In this document: positions 33,677-42,993 of the stretch, in pieces
Numbering within the stretch: the stretch's first letter is position 1
Layout: the number at the start of each line of letters is the position of its first letter
Origin: Hinthialibacter sp964556895
GTDB lineage: Bacteria > Hinthialibacterota > Hinthialibacteria > Hinthialibacterales > Hinthialibacteraceae
Length of the DNA stretch: 64,000 nt
Direction: 5' to 3'
NCBI GenBank assembly: GCA_964556895.1
Contig: CAZKYC010000004.1
Location: 1-64,000, forward strand
Made by a program: the position numbers and the translations under genes
The notes under the pieces: model-generated
The model's input: the letters and a program-made list of their open reading frames with translations, nothing else
Databases searched by the model: none
Told to the model about the DNA's origin: nothing

Positions 33677-33928
33677 CCTCTGCTTGTGGCTTTAGACCAA
33701 AAGCCACCGGAATGGACGATGTAATCAGACGTTGAGTATAGCCTTCTTCGAATCCCCTTCCGTTTGAGTGGTTGTAATTCCTTGATGTTCCAGTTTCGGG
33801 AGATGTAGTGAACCGGTGAGGTCGTGTGTGAACGCGAGCGTGTAGAGCCGTGCGCACGAAACGATGAAATTACGAAATATGAAAGAATAGAGGGCGAAGG
33901 CCCTACACCCTGTAAACGAGGAAAAATC

Positions 33929-36022
33929 ATGGCAGCAAAGATACCCCTGAATCGCGTACGCAACATTGGAATCATGGCGCACATCGACGCCGGCAAAACC
34001 ACCGTCACAGAACGAATTTTATTTTACACCGGGAAGTCGCACAAAATCGGCGAGGTGCATGACGGCGAAGCCACCATGGATTGGATGGAGCAAGAACGCG
34101 AGCGGGGAATCACCATCACCTCTGCGGCAACCACCTGTTTTTGGCGCGATCACCGCGTCAACATTATTGATACTCCTGGTCACGTTGACTTTACCGTTGA
34201 AGTTGAGCGTTCGTTACGCGTTCTTGACGGCGCCATTGCGCTGTTCTGCGGCGTAGCGGGCGTTGAGCCTCAAACCGAAACGGTTTGGCGCCAGGCCGAA
34301 AAATATGAAGTGCCTGTGATTGGCTTCGTCAACAAGATGGACCGCGCCGGGGCCGACTTCTTTCGCGTTCTTGAAAGTATGGAAGAACAACTCAGCGCTA
34401 ACCCGGTGCCTATTGTGATTCCGATGATGAACGACGATGGCCTCGACGGCGTCATAGACTTGATTCACAACGTCGCCCACTATTATGACGATACCAAGGG
34501 CGAGAAACGCCACGACGAGCCTGTGCCGGAAGAGTTTAAAGACGATCGTGACAAATGGTTTAAAAACCTGGTCGAAAAAGTCAGCGAAACAGACGACGCC
34601 TTGTTAGAGAAATTTTGTGAAGGTGAAGAAATCACCGACGAAGAGTTAATTGAGGGAATTCGCAGGGCGACGCTGGCGCGCGTCATGACCCCGACCCTTT
34701 GCGGTACCGCCTTTAAGAACAAAGGCGTGAAGCGCTTGCTCGACGCCGTGGTTGACTTCTTGCCGTCTCCGATTGACCTGCCTCCGGTGATTGGCTTGCA
34801 TGAAGAAGAAGAAGTGACCCGCCATCCTGACCCCGACGGCCCCTTGGCGGCGTTGGCCTTTAAGGTCATGACTGACAAACATATGGGCAAGATGGTGTTC
34901 TTCCGCGTGTATTCAGGCACAATGAAAGCGGGTTCATACATTCTCAATTCAACCAAGGGCAACAAGCAGCGCATTGGCCGCCTCTTGCAGATGCACGCCA
35001 TCAAGCAGGAACAAAAAGACCAGATCGATTGCGGCGACATTGGCGTTGCGGTCGGCCTGAGCGACACCACCACCGGCGACACGCTGTGCGACGTTAGCCA
35101 TCCACTTGTTCTTGAAGCGATTGAGTTTCCCGCACCCGTTATTGCGGTCAGCATTCAACCCGAATCAAAAGGCGACAGCGACAAACTCGGCATTGGCCTG
35201 GGCAAGTTGGCTGAAGAAGACCCGACTTTTGTGGTCAGCTCGGGTGAAGCCGAAGGCGAAACCGTCATCGCCGGCATGGGCGAACTTCACCTCGATGTCT
35301 TGGTCGACCGCCTTAAGCGAGAATTTGGCGTCTCGGCGACGGTTGGCCGCCCAGAGGTCGCCTATCGCGAAACCATGACCAAAAATTACGACATGAACCA
35401 CCGCTATGTGAAACAGTCAGGCGGAAAGGGCGACTTCGCTCACGTCACATTCAAGATCGAACCCAACCCGCCGGGCGTTGGCTTTGAATTTATCAACGAC
35501 ATCGTGGGCGGCGCGATTCCACGCGAATACATCCCCGCGGTTGAAAAGGGCATGATCGACGTCATGCAGCGCGGCTGTTATGCGGGGTACCCCATTGTTG
35601 ACGTAAAAGTGACGCTGTATGACGGTTCATATCACGATGTAGACTCGTCAGAGCGCGCGTTTCGCACCTGCGCCAGCCAGGCGTTTAAAGAAGCGTTTTT
35701 GAAATCGAAGCCGCAGCTGCTTGAGCCGATTATGCGCGTGTCGGTGACAACGCCGTCAGAATACGCCGGTTCGGTCAACGGTAACCTTTCCGGCAAGCGC
35801 GGCCGCATCCAGGGCATGGACGCCTTGGGCAACGCCAACATCGTAAAAGCGATGGTGCCATTGGCTGAAATGTTTGGCTACGCGACCGAATTGCGTACCA
35901 TCACCTCAGGGCGTGGTTCGTTTGTCATGCAGTTTGAACATTATGAAGCCGTTCCAAATAGCATCGCCGAAGAAATTGTTGAAGAACGCAAAGATAAGAT
36001 CAACCAACGCGGCGCCGCGTAA
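33929..36022 (+). CDS. fusA: Elongation factor G
   Basis: Translocation GTPase. The 697 residues contain all G motifs: AHIDAGKTT, the effector region with RGITITSAATT, DTPGHVDF and NKMDR. Domains II-V follow, with GRGSFVMQFEHYE near the end, the usual EF-G finish. The start is the ATG at 33929 (MAAKIPLNRVRNIG) after CGAGGAAA. It stands alone rather than in a str operon with rpsL/rpsG/tuf, with its own promoter and terminator. Confidence 0.97.
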   Translation: MAAKIPLNRVRNIGIMAHIDAGKTTVTERILFYTGKSHKIGEVHDGEATMDWMEQERERGITITSAATTCFWRDHRVNIIDTPGHVDFTVEVERSLRVLDGAIALFCGVAGVEPQTETVWRQAEKYEVPVIGFVNKMDRAGADFFRVLESMEEQLSANPVPIVIPMMNDDGLDGVIDLIHNVAHYYDDTKGEKRHDEPVPEEFKDDRDKWFKNLVEKVSETDDALLEKFCEGEEITDEELIEGIRRATLARVMTPTLCGTAFKNKGVKRLLDAVVDFLPSPIDLPPVIGLHEEEEVTRHPDPDGPLAALAFKVMTDKHMGKMVFFRVYSGTMKAGSYILNSTKGNKQRIGRLLQMHAIKQEQKDQIDCGDIGVAVGLSDTTTGDTLCDVSHPLVLEAIEFPAPVIAVSIQPESKGDSDKLGIGLGKLAEEDPTFVVSSGEAEGETVIAGMGELHLDVLVDRLKREFGVSATVGRPEVAYRETMTKNYDMNHRYVKQSGGKGDFAHVTFKIEPNPPGVGFEFINDIVGGAIPREYIPAVEKGMIDVMQRGCYAGYPIVDVKVTLYDGSYHDVDSSERAFRTCASQAFKEAFLKSKPQLLEPIMRVSVTTPSEYAGSVNGNLSGKRGRIQGMDALGNANIVKAMVPLAEMFGYATELRTITSGRGSFVMQFEHYEAVPNSIAEEIVEERKDKINQRGAA

Positions 36023-36047
36023 TCACTCACCAGCCATACGCAAATCT

Positions 36048-36078
36048 AAACCGGGCCTATACCAAGGCCCGGTTTTTT
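36048..36078 (+). terminator. Intrinsic terminator of fusA
   Basis: 11-bp stem AAACCGGGCCT/AGGCCCGGTTT with a 6-base loop, followed by a T-run (36073-36078). It starts 26 bases after the fusA stop. Confidence 0.92.
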
Positions 36079-36103
36079 GTACAGGCGCTCCCAGAGTTGC
36101 ACC
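36077..36103 (+). repeat. Family C palindrome arm, partial copy
   Basis: ACAGGCGCTCCCAGAGTTGCACC matches the right arm of the palindrome at 46921-46995. It follows the fusA terminator directly. Confidence 0.55.
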
Positions 36104-36143
36104 AAAGACGAGCATGGTTTATTTGTTCATGTGACGAATGAGA

Positions 36144-36256
36144 TCTATAGTGGTTGCTAGAATTATGTGCGGATTGAGTTTACGTAACTGTATCTATCGC
36201 TGTTCGCCGCGGCGGATTCGGGCGTGCTTTACGCACATTTTTTGACAAACGCTCTA
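36144..36256 (+). repeat. Family B intergenic repeat, copy 2
   Basis: CTATAGTGGTTGCTAGAATT through GTTCGCCGCGGCGGATTCGG to TTTGACAAACGCTCTA. Its last bases supply the hisC stop codon on the other strand (36254-36256). Same orientation as the other three copies. Confidence 0.8.
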
Positions 36257-37279
36257 TCCGGATTTTAATGCCTCAATCACCTTTTGGTTCTCTTGTTTCG
36301 TCCCGACGCCGATGCGAAGGGCGATCTGTTCACCGCCGACGTTTTTCGTTTGGTTTGAAACATAGATGCCCGCTTGTTTCAATCTTTGCGAAGGGTCATT
36401 CTCTGGCGGCCACAGCGAAAGAACAAAATTTGCGTACGATACCGGCGCTTCGGCGCCCAGCAGTCTCAACTGGTCCGCCAGCCATTTTCGTTGTTCGACC
36501 AGGGTGACCACCCGCCGTTTCATTTCATCGGCTTCGTCCAGCGCCGCGACGGCCGCCGCTTGGGCAATGGCGTTTACCGGAAAGGTCAACGCCGCGTTGG
36601 CCATTCGTTCGATCAGCGCTTCACCGGCGACTGCATACCCAACGCGCAGCCCCGCCAGAGAAAAACTCTTCGACAGGCTGCGAAAGATAATCAGGTCGTC
36701 GCGCTCATGAATGAGAGGGGCCAGGGTCTTTTCGCTAAATTCAAAATAACACTCGTCAATCACTTTGACGCCGGTCAGGCGGTCTAGGATGGATACTAAC
36801 TGCATGCGCGAGGTGAGTGTACCGGTGGGGTTGTTGGGGTTGGCGATGAAAGTTAAGGCTGATTCGCTGGTGATAGACTGCGCGTCCGGTAAATTGAAAT
36901 CTGGTGTTCGTTCCAGCCGGTCAACCGCGCGGTTATGCCGTTGGGCGGCGAAGCGATAGACAAAAAAACTCGGCTCAAAGGTCGCGACGGAATCGCCTTC
37001 ATCGGTTAGCGCAACCACGGCGAGGTCGATCAATTCATCCGAGCCGTTGCCCACGATGATGTTCTCCGGATTCACATTGGCGCCCACATAGAGCGCCAAT
37101 TTTTCGCGGAGCGCAAAACAATTTGTGTCTGGATAGCGGTTACAATATAGTGCGGCGTCAGCGATGGCGCATTGCACATGCTCTGACGGTGGATACGGGT
37201 TCTCGCCCAGGTGTGAATAGACAGCGTTTGGCTCTCGCCAAAACGTGGGGATATCAATTCGCGGCGGCATGGTTGGCAT
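36254..37279 (-). CDS. hisC: Histidinol-phosphate aminotransferase-like (class I/II, HisC type)
   Basis: PLP-dependent aminotransferase of histidine synthesis or a close relative. 341 residues. HisC-like features: YSHLGENPYPPSE near the N-terminus, VGNGSDELIDLA, NPNNPTGT, DECYFEF, and the PLP lysine in RSLSKSFSLAGLRVGY. The C-terminus has IALRIGVGTKQEN. No other his genes lie nearby, so the substrate is less certain; other HisC-like enzymes act on aromatic amino acids or cobyrinate precursors. Repeat B copy 2 donates its stop codon. Confidence 0.85.
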   Translation of the reverse strand: MPTMPPRIDIPTFWREPNAVYSHLGENPYPPSEHVQCAIADAALYCNRYPDTNCFALREKLALYVGANVNPENIIVGNGSDELIDLAVVALTDEGDSVATFEPSFFVYRFAAQRHNRAVDRLERTPDFNLPDAQSITSESALTFIANPNNPTGTLTSRMQLVSILDRLTGVKVIDECYFEFSEKTLAPLIHERDDLIIFRSLSKSFSLAGLRVGYAVAGEALIERMANAALTFPVNAIAQAAAVAALDEADEMKRRVVTLVEQRKWLADQLRLLGAEAPVSYANFVLSLWPPENDPSQRLKQAGIYVSNQTKNVGGEQIALRIGVGTKQENQKVIEALKSG

Positions 37280-37573
37280 GATGAGGGCCTCGTTCGGTAA
37301 AATGACATGTGCATCGTAATCCCGTCAGGTCGAAAAGGAAGAAGCCATGCCCGTTAATCGCAGCGTCGCGGTGTGGCATCTGTATTCGTATGTCAACATC
37401 GAGCGGGGGCGCGAAAACTAGAAACCATACACGAAATATTGTAGCACACTGGCGCGGGTTCATCTCTGTGAGCGCCTGTGCATAAGAGCCTGATAGCCCG
37501 CACTGAAGTGAAGAGAGATGTACACGCGCCAGATTTATCTAAGGGGTTGTGATCGACATATCGTTAAACGCAC

Positions 37574-39355
37574 TCAGCCCTCGTCACGGCGTTCGCTGAT
37601 TTTGGCCATCCGCTGTTTTGTCACATGATAGAGAAAACTTGAGGCAGTAATAAAAAAGCCAATTTGTAAAAAGAAAACAATAATTAACATTCCTTTGTCG
37701 CGGTCTGGCGGATCAATATACTTAAAAGAAGCGAGCCAGGGCGAGACCATTGCCGCCCAAAAAATATACCACGAATGGCTCATATCGCGAAATACGGTCA
37801 TGTGAAGAATGGCGATTATGAGTGGAAACACAAAATAGGTCAGAATGACCGCGCCAAAGCCGATGGCGTAGGCGGTGAGGGTCTTGCGGCACACGCTTGA
37901 GAGATACAAGCCAAGCATCAAGTAAAAAATTCCCACCCCAAAACATGTTAAAATAACCCAAAAGACAGTATCAATTTCAAAATAGCGCGGCATGTCGCCC
38001 AGCCAAGCCATCCACACGATGATACAAGTCGGGAAGACCAGGTAAGACCAAGCGCGCGTATTTAATTGCATCCATCCGGCCTGCAGCTTTCCCCACAACA
38101 GTTGGTCGATGGTTACTGCGGTGGTGATGAGCAGATCCCAGGTGCGGCGGTCGCGTTCGCCGCGCACGGCGTTGCAGGCATAGGGCAACACCATCAGCGG
38201 GACCAGAATCGGCGCCAGACAAAACACAAAATAGAAATATTCATATTCTTTTCTGAATAATGGAATCACTAGTATAGGAAAGAAAAACAGTGCGGCCATG
38301 GTCATCCATGAGCGAACCCGGTGGCGCCCATGGATGGCGCGGCCTTCTTTGGCGGTTACTGGGTTTTTATGGTCGGGCAGCAGACGCATGGGCGGCGCCT
38401 TGGCGGAGTAACGCTTTTCATTTTGTTTCTTTTCGCGGCGGTCGATCCAGTTGTTGATCTTGTCCTCCCAGGTGAGGACGCCGTCGCGCTGGGCCAACCG
38501 CCAAAATGAAAGCAACAACATCACCACGATCATTAGCGAATACATAATTGCGTGAGCGATGTAGGGGTGTGCACTGGCGAAATCCGTCCCGCCATAGGGG
38601 TTTCGGCCTTCAAAAAAGAAAATATAGGGGTAAACCGGGTTTAACGCCATCACCCATGCTGAGATTTCATGAATTTGGAGTTCGTATTTCAAATATAGAG
38701 CAAAGACAAGCGAGCCTAAGAAAAAGGTGACGCCGATGATGTACGCCGCTAAGATTGAGCTGATCACCCGCTTGCAATAGATTGAACAGGTCAGCCCCAA
38801 CACCGCCACCAACAGCGACGCCTCGGTCATCATCAAAAAGACGAATAAAATCTCTTTCGGAGCAATCCCGCCCAGCGGTATTAGAATGGCGTACATCGGC
38901 AACAGCGATATGGCAATCAGCCAGATAAACGCGAGTGACGAGACCAACTTGCCAAGTATGATGCTGCCCAGCGATATATTGGTGGAGATGAGTAGGTCCC
39001 AACTATCGCGCTCTTTTTCAAGGTTGATCGCCGATGCGCTTTGTAGCGGGACCAGCAGCAAGACGAAACTGACAAAAAACAGGTTGAGCGCCTTAAACAT
39101 CTCGCGGGTGTAGTTGATCGCTAGGTTGCCCTGCATTTGTTCAAGCGCAACCGCCCAGAATATACAGATCGCGATTGAGCTGGCTAACAAGAATACGCAG
39201 AGTTGCCACAGCGTGCTGGGGCTGCGCAGGTGTGAGACCACTTCGCGCAGGATGACCGGGTTATTGAATAGATTGGGCCGCTCGCGCCAGAGAAAGTGAA
39301 ACGCGCGAAACAATTCTGAACGGTTAGTTTGTATAGCCCCGGTTGAATTTGACAT
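37574..39355 (-). CDS. Duplicated ABC-2-type permease
   Basis: 593 residues, about twelve TM helices. Two ABC-2 modules are fused: the first has NLEKERDSWDLLISTNISLGS...GKL, the second RGERDRRTWDLLITTAVTIDQ...GKL. This duplicated (E)RD.xTWDLL(I)xT motif precedes helix three in ABC-2 permeases. They are separated by a charged cytosolic linker (roughly residues 290-345, EDKINNWIDRREKKQNEKR). No ATPase gene is adjacent, so the partner is elsewhere. Likely a polymer or drug-type exporter; the substrate is unknown. Confidence 0.85.
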   Translation of the reverse strand: MSNSTGAIQTNRSELFRAFHFLWRERPNLFNNPVILREVVSHLRSPSTLWQLCVFLLASSIAICIFWAVALEQMQGNLAINYTREMFKALNLFFVSFVLLLVPLQSASAINLEKERDSWDLLISTNISLGSIILGKLVSSLAFIWLIAISLLPMYAILIPLGGIAPKEILFVFLMMTEASLLVAVLGLTCSIYCKRVISSILAAYIIGVTFFLGSLVFALYLKYELQIHEISAWVMALNPVYPYIFFFEGRNPYGGTDFASAHPYIAHAIMYSLMIVVMLLLSFWRLAQRDGVLTWEDKINNWIDRREKKQNEKRYSAKAPPMRLLPDHKNPVTAKEGRAIHGRHRVRSWMTMAALFFFPILVIPLFRKEYEYFYFVFCLAPILVPLMVLPYACNAVRGERDRRTWDLLITTAVTIDQLLWGKLQAGWMQLNTRAWSYLVFPTCIIVWMAWLGDMPRYFEIDTVFWVILTCFGVGIFYLMLGLYLSSVCRKTLTAYAIGFGAVILTYFVFPLIIAILHMTVFRDMSHSWYIFWAAMVSPWLASFKYIDPPDRDKGMLIIVFFLQIGFFITASSFLYHVTKQRMAKISERRDEG

Positions 39356-39418
39356 AGTGTATTCGTTTAAATTATCTAATTGTTCTATGCTGATATCTGC
39401 AATCTTATCTTAAGCCTA

Positions 39419-39467
39419 GATACCTCCTGTCCGCCTGCGGCGGCCTTCCCCGCTTGAAAAGGGGGGC
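39419..39467 (+). repeat. Family A element, copy 5
   Basis: GATACCTCCTGTCCGCC with a CCGCC/GGCGG hairpin, then CCCCGCTTGAAAAGGGGGG. Part of the 364-base gap before the B-box/Yip1 gene, next to family B copy 3; no gene is visible there. Confidence 0.75.
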
Positions 39468-39505
39468 GCTCTTCACCATTAACCAAAGCGATAGACCTGG
39501 TCTAT

Positions 39506-39619
39506 TATAGTGGTTGCCAGAATGATGTTCGGATTGAGCTTACATACCTGTATCTTTCGCTGTCCGCCTGCGGCGGATAGGGGCGCGCTTACTGCACGCA
39601 ATTTTGTCAAACGCCCTAG
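39506..39619 (+). repeat. Family B intergenic repeat, copy 3
   Basis: TATAGTGGTTGCCAGAATGA through GTCCGCCTGCGGCGGATAGG to TTTTGTCAAACGCCCTAGA. Same orientation as the others. Confidence 0.8.
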
Positions 39620-39719
39620 ACGTCTCAATTAACGGTTCATCTCACGAAATAGTATCCTAAAACTACGCCCTTTGTCGATTTGTTGGTATCATTATTCAAT
39701 ACCGTTGGGACAGAGATCA

Positions 39720-40532
39720 ATGGAGAGCAGACAAAACCAAACAACCTGCGTCGTACACGGCAATAAGCCCGTTGCGAACGAGTGCGTCGAGTGCGGGCGC
39801 GGGTATTGCGCGGGCTGTCTGATCGAAGTCGAAGGCGAACCCTTTTGTGAGATTTGTTGGGAACACACCCTGGCCACACTCAAGCCCGCCCAAGACCCCG
39901 AAGTGACCTATACCCCCAGCGTTCCCTGGCTCAACTGGCGCCGCATTGGCGTTTGGAACGCTTTCTGGGAAACCGCTTTTCAAACCGCCGTTCAACCGCG
40001 GGCGTTTTTTTTAAAAATCCAGTCACAGGCCGGTATCGGCGCGGCCCTGATATTCGCCCTGTTATGTGTGATGTTTGTCTGGTACCCAATGAACATCATT
40101 TATCTGAAGCTGTTGATCCCCCCCATGCTAAACAGCATCACCCAACAAGCGGCTGAAAACCCCTCGTCGCTCGAAATGGCCGAAGAGTTGCGCGGGCGCA
40201 TCGAGTCAATCACTTCGCTTGATATTCTTGCGATGCCGATCTTGTTTATTATTAACTACCTGGTGTTTTCGTCATTGATCCAACAGCTGATGATTCAGCT
40301 GATGCAGGGGCGCCAAGGCTATTCGGCAACGCTTCAGGTTCGCTGTTACGCTATGATTTCACAGGTATTTTTGCTGGTGCCGTTCTTAGGCTACTTTCTG
40401 GCAGAAATTTCGACCTTTGTGATTTGCGCGCAGGGATTTCAGTCTGCTCAGGGGCTTTCGCGGGCGCGGGCGCTGATGGTTGCGCTGGTTCCGGCCATGA
40501 TTAGCTTGATTGGATTGCCCTTTTCGATATAA
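39720..40532 (+). CDS. B-box-type zinc-finger and Yip1-type membrane protein
   Basis: 270 residues from the ATG at 39720. The N-terminus has a B-box-like zinc ligand set (C10, H13, C22, C25, C30, C33, C43, C46), CVVHGNKPVANECVECGRGY and CAGC. A linker follows, then a Yip1-type domain of four to five TM helices. The combination is common in environmental bacteria and lacks a known function. It is on the plus strand, 55 bases before the radical SAM gene, possibly co-transcribed. Confidence 0.78.
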   Translation: MESRQNQTTCVVHGNKPVANECVECGRGYCAGCLIEVEGEPFCEICWEHTLATLKPAQDPEVTYTPSVPWLNWRRIGVWNAFWETAFQTAVQPRAFFLKIQSQAGIGAALIFALLCVMFVWYPMNIIYLKLLIPPMLNSITQQAAENPSSLEMAEELRGRIESITSLDILAMPILFIINYLVFSSLIQQLMIQLMQGRQGYSATLQVRCYAMISQVFLLVPFLGYFLAEISTFVICAQGFQSAQGLSRARALMVALVPAMISLIGLPFSI

Positions 40533-40587
40533 GATGACATTCTGAGTCAAGATTTAAAGCCGGAACAATGGTCGGCTTGGAGGAACA

Positions 40588-42069
40588 ATGGGTCTCAAAG
40601 TTTTTTTGGGTAACGGTCCCTGGTTGGTCGATGGATACTACGGCGTGCGCGCGGGTTCGCGTTGGCCTCACTTAGAAGAAAACGGCAACCAATATCTACC
40701 GTTTCCGTTCTATATGGCCTACGCCGCCGCCATGCTTGAAGACAAAGGTCACAAGACCCTCACCGTTGACGGCGTCGCCGAGCGCATCCAAGAAGACGCC
40801 TACGTTCAACGCGCCACCGAGTTCATCCCTGATGTGTGTATCATCGAAGCCTCGGTCGCATCGCTGCCGTTAGACCTTCGCCAGGCCCAAAAGATCAAAG
40901 CGGTCTGTGCTGACACCAAAATCATCTTTTGCGGCATCCACGTCGACATGTATCGCCCCGAGTTTATCAATGAACACCCGGTGGTCGATTTTGTGTTGAA
41001 GGGCGAATATGACTTGGTCTCGACCAAGTTGATCGACGCCATTGAAGCGAAGGGCGATTATTCGGCGATACCCAATTTGGTCTATCGCGACCCAGACGGC
41101 GTCGCCCGCGAAACCGAAAACGGCGAGATCATCATGGACCTCGACGCGCTGCCCTGGCCGCTGCGCCGCGATCTGCCCATGCACAACTATTGGGACCTGC
41201 CGGGCGGCATCCCCGACCCCAGCCTTCAACTGTGGGCCAGCCGCGGGTGTCCGTTTAAGTGTATCTTCTGCGCCTGGCCGCAGATCATGTACGGCAACAA
41301 CAAATACCGCACCCGCGACGCCAAAGACATCGTCGAAGAGATCGAGTGGTGTGTGAAAGAGTACGATTTCAAGTCATTCTATTTTGATGATGATACCTTC
41401 AACATCGGCAAGCGCCGCATCATGAATTTCTGTGACGAACTCAACAAACGCAATATCGGCCTGCCCTGGGCGGCGATGTCGCGGGCGGATACCTCTGACC
41501 CTGAGACGTTTAAAGCGATGAAAGACTCTGGCTTGATGGCGATTAAGTTTGGCGTTGAGTCAGGCTCGCAAGAACTGGTCGACAACGCCGAGAAAAACCT
41601 CGACCTCAACAAGGTCGAAGAAGCGGTCACCGTCTGCCACGACCTGGGCATCAACGTTCACCTCACGTTTAGTTTCGGCCTGCCAGGCGAAACCTGGGAG
41701 ACCGTTCGCAAGACCATCAACTTCGCCAAGAAACTTGACCCCGAAACGCTGCAGTTCTCAATCATGACGCCGTTTCCGGGATCGAGTTTTTATAAGATGC
41801 AGGAAGAAGCCGGAAAACTACTCACCAAAGACTGGTCGCAGTATGACGGCGGCACTACCTCGGTGGTCTGCACCGACGAACTCTCTGGCGAAGATTTACA
41901 AAAAGCGCTTAAGATGGCGTACAACGAATGGGACTGGCACAAAACGCTGCGTCCGTTGCGCGACTTTCATCACTTCAAGCGCCTGATGAAACGTCCGCGC
42001 CATTCGTGGCACACCTTCAAATTTCTCGCCAAGCGCCACATCAAACGAATGATTCACGCCGGCGCGTGA
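40588..42069 (+). CDS. B12-binding-domain radical SAM protein
   Basis: 493 residues. An N-terminal cobalamin-binding Rossmann domain (ADTKIIFCGIHVDMYRPEF, VVDFVLKGEYD) precedes the radical SAM core with the cluster triad C221-x3-C225-x2-C228 in SRGCPFKCIFC. SAM-binding and barrel motifs follow (FKSFYFDDDTFNIGKRR, MKFGVESGSQELVDNAEK). A basic C-terminal tail closes it. It may be a methyltransferase or ring-forming enzyme; the substrate is not evident. The GGAGG site before the ATG is strong. Confidence 0.88.
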   Translation: MGLKVFLGNGPWLVDGYYGVRAGSRWPHLEENGNQYLPFPFYMAYAAAMLEDKGHKTLTVDGVAERIQEDAYVQRATEFIPDVCIIEASVASLPLDLRQAQKIKAVCADTKIIFCGIHVDMYRPEFINEHPVVDFVLKGEYDLVSTKLIDAIEAKGDYSAIPNLVYRDPDGVARETENGEIIMDLDALPWPLRRDLPMHNYWDLPGGIPDPSLQLWASRGCPFKCIFCAWPQIMYGNNKYRTRDAKDIVEEIEWCVKEYDFKSFYFDDDTFNIGKRRIMNFCDELNKRNIGLPWAAMSRADTSDPETFKAMKDSGLMAIKFGVESGSQELVDNAEKNLDLNKVEEAVTVCHDLGINVHLTFSFGLPGETWETVRKTINFAKKLDPETLQFSIMTPFPGSSFYKMQEEAGKLLTKDWSQYDGGTTSVVCTDELSGEDLQKALKMAYNEWDWHKTLRPLRDFHHFKRLMKRPRHSWHTFKFLAKRHIKRMIHAGA

Positions 42070-42115
42070 GGCGGGCGCCGCGTGCTGCGCCCGCAAGCGA
42101 TTGAGATGAATCGCT

Positions 42116-42144
42116 GATCCCCCCTGTCCGCCAGCGGCGGCCCT
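42116..42144 (+). repeat. Family A element, copy 6, truncated
   Basis: GATCCCCCCTGTCCGCC then AGCGGCGGCC, after which the C-run/G-run hairpin is missing. It sits in the gap after the radical SAM gene. Confidence 0.6.
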
Positions 42145-42303
42145 ATATTCTAAGGATACGTTCGAAGGTGATCGTTAGCAGCGTAATTTGCTGTTTCTGC
42201 GCGTTGGATTTTCCCAAAAAGCGAGTAAGCCTCTGACGGTTAGGTTTTACTGGCCCTGCGTGTAAACTGTTTGTTCTCAACCAGTCACAACGTTAGGGCC
42301 ATT

Positions 42304-42975
42304 ATGCAAACTGTTTATTTTGTCGACTTTGACCACACCATCTCCCGCCAGGACGTATGGGATTACATCGTCAAAACCTACGCCTCTCATGTGTGGGAAA
42401 ACTTGGTGCGCAAGTATATCGACGGCGAATTGACCTCGCGCCAATGTAACCAGCGCGTCGCCGAAGAACTGGTCATGCCCGAAGACATCGCCCGGCAGGA
42501 AATTCTCGGCATCGGCATCGATCCTGCGTTCCCGGCGTTTGCTGAATGGACGCGCAATAACGGCCTCCCCATGTCGATTGTTTCTGACGGGTACGACTAT
42601 TACATCGACTTGTTGTTGAAACAGGAAAACTTAGATTGGATCCCTACATTCAGCAACCACATGAGCTGGAACAACGACCGGGTAGAAGCGGCGTTCCCCT
42701 GGAGCCGCTCGGCCTGCGAGCGCGATATGGCGAACTGTAAATGCCAGCATATCGAAAAAGCCGAAGGCAAGCGGCGGGTGTATGTCGGCGACGGCGTCTC
42801 AGACACCTGCGCCGCGCCCAAATGTGAAGTGGTTTACGCCAAGCGGGGTCTGCTCGACCATTGCGTCAAACATGGCGTTAAACACATTGCGTTTGATTCG
42901 TTCGCCGAAATTTTAGACCACGAAAAAGCGTGGCACGAATCACAGGCCCAAGACCCTCGCCTTAGTTTGACATAA
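42304..42975 (+). CDS. HAD-superfamily phosphatase, MtnX-like
   Basis: 223 residues from the ATG at 42304. The HAD catalytic DFDHTIS (DxDxT) opens the protein, with SIVSDGYDYYI and the motif IV acidic pair VYVGDGVSD later. The C1-cap region resembles MtnX, which dephosphorylates a methionine-salvage intermediate; phosphoserine phosphatases are close relatives. No other methionine-salvage gene is nearby, so the substrate is uncertain. The panB gene follows after 18 bases, so it may start the operon. Confidence 0.8.
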   Translation: MQTVYFVDFDHTISRQDVWDYIVKTYASHVWENLVRKYIDGELTSRQCNQRVAEELVMPEDIARQEILGIGIDPAFPAFAEWTRNNGLPMSIVSDGYDYYIDLLLKQENLDWIPTFSNHMSWNNDRVEAAFPWSRSACERDMANCKCQHIEKAEGKRRVYVGDGVSDTCAAPKCEVVYAKRGLLDHCVKHGVKHIAFDSFAEILDHEKAWHESQAQDPRLSLT

Positions 42976-42993
42976 CGCGGGTATACTATAGAC

